Origin: Ilumatobacteraceae bacterium
Lineage (GTDB): Bacteria > Actinomycetota > Acidimicrobiia > Acidimicrobiales > Ilumatobacteraceae
Length of the DNA stretch: 17,576 nucleotides
Reading direction: 5' to 3'
NCBI GenBank assembly: GCA_030727685.1
Contig: JANRBC010000059.1
Coordinates: forward strand, 1-17,576
In this document: positions 13,792 to 17,576 of the stretch, in pieces
Position numbering within the stretch: position 1 is the first letter of the stretch
How the letters are laid out: the number at the start of each line of letters is the position of its first letter
Translations under genes and position numbers: made by a program
Notes under the pieces: model-generated
The model's database searches: none
Told to the model about the DNA's origin: nothing
What the model saw: only the letters and a program-made list of their open reading frames with translations

Positions 13792-14514
13792 ATGAGCGAA
13801 ACCCCAAACGTGCTGGCAAGTTTTGAAATCATTGACGGCGTTGCATTAATCAAACTTGACGATGGCAAGGCCAACGCTTTGTCGTTACCGATGCAGCAAG
13901 CATTCAACTCGGCACTTGATCAAGCGCAGCAAGCCAAATTGCCAGTGGTGATAACTGGTCGTTCGGGCATTTTGTCGGCAGGCTTCGACCTGAAGACGCT
14001 TGCTGCGAGCGGTCAACCAGCAGTCGACATGCTCAACGGCGGCATCGAAATCGCGTTGCGCCTGTTGAGTTTTGAAACACCTGTAGTGATTGCCTGCGGT
14101 GGTCATGCGATCGCGATGGGCGTGTTCTTGTTGCAATGTGGCGACTATCGAATTGGTGTCGCCGGCAACTTCAAATATTCGGCCAACGAAGTTGCAATCG
14201 GCATGACGATGCCATGGTCGACGATCGAAATATTGCGCCAGCGACTGACGCCTGCGGCTCTTTGCCGCGCTGTTCTTCTTGCCGAGACTTTTACGCCAAC
14301 AAATGGTGTCGAAAACGGGTTGATCGACCGCATTGTCACGACCGAGTCAGAACTTTTGCCTGCTGCACTAGAGACTGCAAAGTCGTTTTCGGCGCTCAAC
14401 GCCGTTGCACACGCAGCAAGCAAAAATCGTTTGCGAAGTCAAGTGGTTGCTGCGATTCGCGACGGGCTCGCCAAAGATTACGAAGGCTGGAAGAAACTTT
14501 TTCTCACCAGTTAG
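13792..14514 (+). CDS. Enoyl-CoA hydratase/isomerase (crotonase) family protein
   Basis: Crotonase-fold acyl-CoA enzyme, 240 residues from the chosen start. The oxyanion-hole segments are 'LSAGFDLKTL' (61-70) and 'ACGGHAIAMG' (101-110). 'ANEVAIGMTMP' puts Glu133 at the place of the first catalytic Glu of enoyl-CoA hydratase. In my by-eye alignment the second catalytic Glu (Glu164 in rat mitochondrial hydratase) falls on Ala160, so true hydratase activity is uncertain and an isomerase or another crotonase reaction is possible. The frame is open back to ATG 13768, but TACAAT ends 6 nt before ATG 13792 and the MSETPNVLASF start is family-like, so I take 13792. It lies 47 bp after modC and 8 bp from the convergent trhO stop. 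Its pathway is not shown by neighbours. Confidence 0.87.
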   Translation: MSETPNVLASFEIIDGVALIKLDDGKANALSLPMQQAFNSALDQAQQAKLPVVITGRSGILSAGFDLKTLAASGQPAVDMLNGGIEIALRLLSFETPVVIACGGHAIAMGVFLLQCGDYRIGVAGNFKYSANEVAIGMTMPWSTIEILRQRLTPAALCRAVLLAETFTPTNGVENGLIDRIVTTESELLPAALETAKSFSALNAVAHAASKNRLRSQVVAAIRDGLAKDYEGWKKLFLTS

Positions 14515-14522
14515 CTAGTTGA

Positions 14523-15440
14523 TTAGTTTTTTGCCCGACATTTCGGACAAAGAATCTTCGGTGATTTATCTGCGCAGTCTCGACAGAGCAAAAATAGACA
14601 CCGGCACTCTAAATTTGCGCAGTCAAAAAACTGACTTGTGCTCGATGCGCAGTAGTCGCACTTGCCGAGCACTTTGGGGTGGTCACTGAAATCAACTTTC
14701 AATCGCTTATCGAAAACATAAAGCGAACCTTCCCATAGTGAGTCGTCGCCGAACTCTTCGCCGTAGCGCACGATGCCACCGTCGATTTGATAAACCTCTT
14801 TGAAACCTCGATTCTTCATCAACAGTGAGAGAACCTCGCATCGAATGCCACCTGTGCAATAGGTGACGATCGGCTTTTCTTTGAGGTGGTCGAATTTTCC
14901 GCTTTCAAGTTCGCCGACAAAGTCGGGTGTTGTTGCGCTATCGGTGACTACAGCATTTTTAAATTTGCCGATGCGCGCCTCGTGCGCGCTGCGGCCATCA
15001 AAGAAAATAACTTCGTCTCCGCGTTCGGCGACAAGACTGTCGACTTCGGCTGGTTTCAGATGAACACCGCCGCCAACGATGCCATTTTCGTCGACAACGA
15101 TTTCTTCTGGTTTACCGAATGTCACGATCTCGTCTCGAACTCGAATCTCAAGGCGTGGAAACTCATCGCCGTCACCCTCTGACCATTTGAAGTCGATACT
15201 TTTAAACGGAGCGAACTCTTTTGTGGCGCGGACATATTTCTTGACGTTCGTCATCAGTCCGCCGACGGTGCCGTTGATGCCGTGTTTTGAAATGATGATG
15301 CGACCGTTGAGATTGAAGCGTTCACACAGTGCGCGCTGCCAGAGTCGAATTGCCTCGGGGTCGGCAATCGGGGTGAACTTATAAAAGAGCAATATTTTTG
15401 ACGGTTCTATGGTTGCAATTTTATGAGGGAATTTACGCAT
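14523..15440 (-). CDS. trhO: tRNA uridine(34) hydroxylase TrhO (rhodanese family, formerly UPF0176/YceA)
   Basis: TrhO catalyses oxygen-dependent hydroxylation of U34 in tRNA anticodons, the first step to 5-methoxyuridine-type modifications. The 305 residues have an N-terminal acylphosphatase-like domain ('LLFYKFTPIADPEAIRLWQ', 'GRIIISKHGINGTVGG'), a rhodanese domain with the active-site loop CTGGIRC at 195-201 (Cys195 catalytic), and a Cys-rich tail at 261-301 with CDYC, CRDC and CPKC pairs, likely binding zinc, as in many homologues. Start choice is difficult: the frame stays open to 15512 with upstream ATGs at 15467 and 15512, but homologues begin shortly before 'KILLFYKF', so ATG at 15440 is preferred. 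That leaves 25 bp to the divergent alaA. No Shine-Dalgarno sequence is seen. Family identity is secure; the start is moderate. Confidence 0.9.
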   Translation of the reverse strand: MRKFPHKIATIEPSKILLFYKFTPIADPEAIRLWQRALCERFNLNGRIIISKHGINGTVGGLMTNVKKYVRATKEFAPFKSIDFKWSEGDGDEFPRLEIRVRDEIVTFGKPEEIVVDENGIVGGGVHLKPAEVDSLVAERGDEVIFFDGRSAHEARIGKFKNAVVTDSATTPDFVGELESGKFDHLKEKPIVTYCTGGIRCEVLSLLMKNRGFKEVYQIDGGIVRYGEEFGDDSLWEGSLYVFDKRLKVDFSDHPKVLGKCDYCASSTSQFFDCANLECRCLFLLCRDCADKSPKILCPKCRAKN

Positions 15441-15451
15441 AACTAACGGCG

Positions 15452-15457
15452 TAGCCT
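15452..15457 (+). promoter_or_regulatory. Leaderless-type -10 box of alaA
   Basis: TAGCCT ends 8 nt before ATG 15466, the same hexamer and spacing as at cysS and modA. The box sits in the 25-bp gap shared with the divergent trhO gene. For trhO only a weak TACGCC, ending 7 nt before its ATG on the minus strand, can be proposed. Confidence 0.55.
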
Positions 15458-15465
15458 GATTAGCC

Positions 15466-16686
15466 ATGGAAATCATGCAGTCGCAGAAGTTGGCCAATGT
15501 CTTGTACGACATTCGTGGCCCCGTGCTTGATGAAGCAAAGCGACTTGAAGCACAAGGTCATCGCATTCTCAAATTAAATATCGGCAACCCACAGCCGTTT
15601 GGTTTTGAAACTCCGCCAGAAATTTTGGTTGAGGTGGTTCGCAATCTGCCGACATCACAGGGATATTCAGATTCACAGGGCATCTTGTCGGCGCGAACTG
15701 CAGTTGTGCAAAATTATCAATCGCGAGGCATCGACATAACAGATGTCGACGATGTTTGGCTTGGCAACGGAGTAAGCGAGTTGATTCAAATTGCGCTGAA
15801 TGCATTGCTTGACGAGGGCGACGAAGTTTTGATTCCTGCACCTGATTATCCGTTGTGGACAGCGGCGACAAGTCTCTCGGGTGGTACGCCTGTGCATTAT
15901 TTGTGTGACGAATCAAACGGTTGGATGCCGATGATCGAAGACATTCGAGCCAAAATCACTGATCGCACAAAAGCCATCGTCGTAATCAACCCGAATAACC
16001 CGACTGGCGCTGTCTATAGCCCTGAAATTTTGCGCGAGATCGCTGATCTTGCCGCCGAGCGGGGGTTGATCGTGATGGCAGACGAAATTTACGACAAGAT
16101 TCTTTACGACGAAGCAGTGCACACGACATTTGCAGCGATTGCGCCCGACGTTTTCACTCTGACATTTAACGGTTTATCGAAGGCGTATCGCCTTGCTGGT
16201 TTTCGCGCTGCATGGATGCTGATGACTGGGCCGCGTAAACATGCGACGAGTTACATCGAAGGCATAAACATGTTGACCAACATGAGGTTGTGTGCAAATG
16301 TGCCGGCACAACATGCGATTCAAACTGCATTGGGCGGTCGCCAAAGTGTTCGCGACTTGGTTTTGCCTGGTGGTCGATTGCTCGAGCAACGCGATGCCGC
16401 AATTACGGCGCTTGAAAAAATAAAAGGTGTTTCGTGTGTCAAACCAAAAGGTGCGCTTTATGTGTTTCCGAAACTTGACCCGACTGTTTATCCGATTGTT
16501 GATGATCGAAAATTCGTTCTTGACTTCTTGCGCGCCGAGCATGTGCTAGTCGTTCAAGGCACTGGGTTTAACTGGCCAACCACAGATCACTTGCGCATTG
16601 TGACTTTGCCTTATGCAAAAGATTTGACCGAGGCAATCGGCCGACTTGGCAATTTTTTGTCGAACTACGACCCGGCTAAAAAATAA
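15466..16686 (+). CDS. alaA: Alanine-synthesising aminotransferase AlaA (class I, PLP)
   Basis: PLP aminotransferase that makes alanine from pyruvate and glutamate. The 406-residue protein follows E. coli AlaA closely as I recall it: 'YDIRGPVLDEAKRLE', 'KLNIGNPQPFGF', 'GNGVSELI', 'PAPDYPLWTAA', 'NPNNPTGAVYS', 'ADEIYDKILYD', 'FNGLSKAYRLAGFR' with Lys239 as the PLP Schiff-base lysine, 'RLCANVPAQHAIQTALGG', 'VSCVKPKGALYVFPK' and 'VLVVQGTGFNWP'. Such similarity across phyla makes the assignment strong. The first ATG (15466) is supported by TAGCCT 8 nt upstream; a second in-frame ATG at 15475 would shorten it by three residues. The gene is divergent from trhO and convergent with the SDR gene: the two stop codons touch at 16686/16687. 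Confidence 0.94.
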   Translation: MEIMQSQKLANVLYDIRGPVLDEAKRLEAQGHRILKLNIGNPQPFGFETPPEILVEVVRNLPTSQGYSDSQGILSARTAVVQNYQSRGIDITDVDDVWLGNGVSELIQIALNALLDEGDEVLIPAPDYPLWTAATSLSGGTPVHYLCDESNGWMPMIEDIRAKITDRTKAIVVINPNNPTGAVYSPEILREIADLAAERGLIVMADEIYDKILYDEAVHTTFAAIAPDVFTLTFNGLSKAYRLAGFRAAWMLMTGPRKHATSYIEGINMLTNMRLCANVPAQHAIQTALGGRQSVRDLVLPGGRLLEQRDAAITALEKIKGVSCVKPKGALYVFPKLDPTVYPIVDDRKFVLDFLRAEHVLVVQGTGFNWPTTDHLRIVTLPYAKDLTEAIGRLGNFLSNYDPAKK

Positions 16687-17460
16687 TTATCGGGCGTAAG
16701 TAACGCCGCCGTCGACGATGATTGTCGAGCCGACGACATAATCTCCGGCACGAGATGCCAAATAAATCGCGGCGCCTGCCATATCTTCTGCAGTGCCGAT
16801 GCGCTTTGCTGGTATTTGTGAAGCAACCATTTCGCTGTGATCGCGAGCAATCTTGTTCATTTCTGAAGCAAACGCACCAGGCGCAATTGCCGTGACGACG
16901 ATGTCGTCTTGAATCAAGCGCAGCGCCATGCGTTTAGTCATGTGAATTAGTCCGGCTTTGCTCGCCGCATATGGATAAGTTTCCATTTCGTTGATCGACA
17001 CGCCGTCGATTGATGCAATGTTGATGACTTTTGCCAAATGTTTATTTTTTGTGGCCGCGGCGCGCAATTGCGGCGCAAGCGCCTGGGTCAAAAAGAATGG
17101 TGTCTTCATGTTCAGGTCGACTGTTTTGTCCCAGCCAGATTCTGGAAACGAATCGAACTCGGCCATCCATGCGGCGCCCGCGTTGTTGACCAAAATATCG
17201 ATGGCAGGTTCACGCTCGGCAATTTCGGCAGCGAATGCCGTCACGCCAGCTTGCGTCGCCAAGTCACCTGGGATCGAAATGCATTCGCCGAATTGAGAAA
17301 GTTCTTTGGCTGCAGCGTCGCATTGCGCTGCTTTTCTCGCAGTGATGTAGACGCGCGAACAACCGTGTTCTAAGAAGCCCTGCACGATCATCGCGCCGAT
17401 GCCACGTGATCCACCAGTAACAATTGCAACTCGATTTTTTAAAGAGAAAAGATCTTTCAT
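16687..17460 (-). CDS. Short-chain dehydrogenase/reductase (classical SDR)
   Basis: NAD(P)-dependent oxidoreductase of 257 residues with a single Rossmann fold. The cofactor motif is TGGSRGIG at 15-22, NNAG at 92-95, and the active site comprises Ser150, Tyr164 and Lys168 (YAASK). The C-terminal 'AIAPGAFASEMNK' and 'YVVGSTIIVDGG' are normal. The Arg/Lys-rich 'TARKAAQ' after strand 2 suggests NADP(H) preference, by analogy. Substrate is unknown; many proteins of this look are annotated as glucose or 3-ketoacyl reductases without proof. The start ATG is supported by TATAGT 7 nt upstream on the minus strand. Its stop abuts that of the convergent alaA. Confidence 0.93.
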   Translation of the reverse strand: MKDLFSLKNRVAIVTGGSRGIGAMIVQGFLEHGCSRVYITARKAAQCDAAAKELSQFGECISIPGDLATQAGVTAFAAEIAEREPAIDILVNNAGAAWMAEFDSFPESGWDKTVDLNMKTPFFLTQALAPQLRAAATKNKHLAKVINIASIDGVSINEMETYPYAASKAGLIHMTKRMALRLIQDDIVVTAIAPGAFASEMNKIARDHSEMVASQIPAKRIGTAEDMAGAAIYLASRAGDYVVGSTIIVDGGVTYAR

Positions 17461-17467
17461 CGCCTCA

Positions 17468-17473
17468 ACTATA
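17468..17473 (-). promoter_or_regulatory. Leaderless-type -10 box of the SDR gene
   Basis: On the minus strand TATAGT ends 7 nt before the ATG at 17460. It is close to the consensus TATAAT and there is no Shine-Dalgarno sequence between. Confidence 0.6.
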
Positions 17474-17518
17474 GAGATTGTTCTCTTTGAGCCTTGTATT
17501 CAAGTTGTGAAACTCTGC

Positions 17519-17549
17519 TTGAAATCGTGTCAGGTCGCAGGGGTAGCGT
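17519..17549 (+). promoter_or_regulatory. Promoter of the gene entering at the right edge
   Basis: TAGCGT (17544-17549) ends 6 nt before ATG 17556. A TTGAAA (17519-17524) lies 19 bp upstream and could be the -35 element. The arrangement repeats the leaderless pattern of other genes here and marks 17556 as a probable start. Confidence 0.45.
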
Positions 17550-17555
17550 GGGGAT

Positions 17556-17576
17556 ATGGCAGCCCCACAAATGCAC
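17556..17576 (+). CDS. Start of an unidentified gene cut by the right edge
   Basis: Seven codons (MAAPQMH) are open from ATG 17556 to the end of the window. The only support is the TAGCGT box 6 nt upstream with a TTGAAA 19 bp before it, and divergence from the SDR gene. Too little is present to name a family. Confidence 0.4.

Noticed and set aside
14515..14535. T-run after the crotonase gene as an intrinsic terminator
   Set aside because: Only a three-base stem can be formed before the T-run, and the T's lie within the 3' end of trhO.
1..17576. CRISPR arrays, tRNA or rRNA genes, insertion sequences, prophage or att sites
   Set aside because: I looked for regular repeats, cloverleaf-like stretches, transposase or integrase motifs and found none; gene density leaves almost no room for them.

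Overview
The window looks like a compact stretch of chromosome from a free-living actinobacterium. By eye, base composition is near 50% G+C. My best guess is Acidimicrobiia, perhaps an Ilumatobacter-like freshwater or marine lineage. This is inferred from protein flavour, GTG starts, tight gene packing and a recurrent leaderless promoter pattern; no marker gene here proves it. I see no rRNA, tRNA, CRISPR array, insertion sequence or phage gene, and no intergenic gap reaches 300 bp.

Layout: (1) 1-4104, minus strand, transcribed right to left: valS, then an LCP cell-wall ligase, then the start of plsY, which runs off the left edge. (2) 4140-5498, cysS, divergent from valS. (3) 5554-6154, a small ORF followed by a broken AbiEii-type nucleotidyltransferase gene, probably a decayed toxin-antitoxin-like pair. 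(4) 6222-9690, an acyl-CoA dehydrogenase and a cytoplasmic family 3 glycoside hydrolase. (5) 9695-10460, a small copper module: a CopZ-like chaperone divergent from a DUF305 lipoprotein, with the two start codons overlapping. (6) 10440-13744, a molybdate locus: modA-modB-modC joined by ATGA overlaps and divergent from a regulator that fuses a PadR-like winged helix to a molybdate-binding TOBE/Mop domain. (7) 13792-17460, a crotonase-family enzyme, trhO, alaA and an SDR oxidoreductase. The first codons of one more gene start at 17556.

The most interesting part is the molybdate locus. The regulator appears to be a functional counterpart of ModE with a different DNA-binding domain. The ATPase ModC lacks the C-terminal Mop domain many homologues have, so the only TOBE domain in the locus sits in the repressor. 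ModA carries an extra Ig-like domain before its binding core. The 64-bp divergent promoter region has three small palindromes whose centres lie exactly 20 bp apart, the outer two overlapping the two predicted -10 boxes.

A second theme is initiation. At about a dozen genes a TANNNT box ends 6-9 nt before the start codon, with no Shine-Dalgarno sequence. This suggests that leaderless transcription is the norm here, and it helped choose several starts. plsY is the clear exception, with a good Shine-Dalgarno sequence. Convergent neighbours are packed to within 0-8 bp, or overlap, without recognisable intrinsic terminators.
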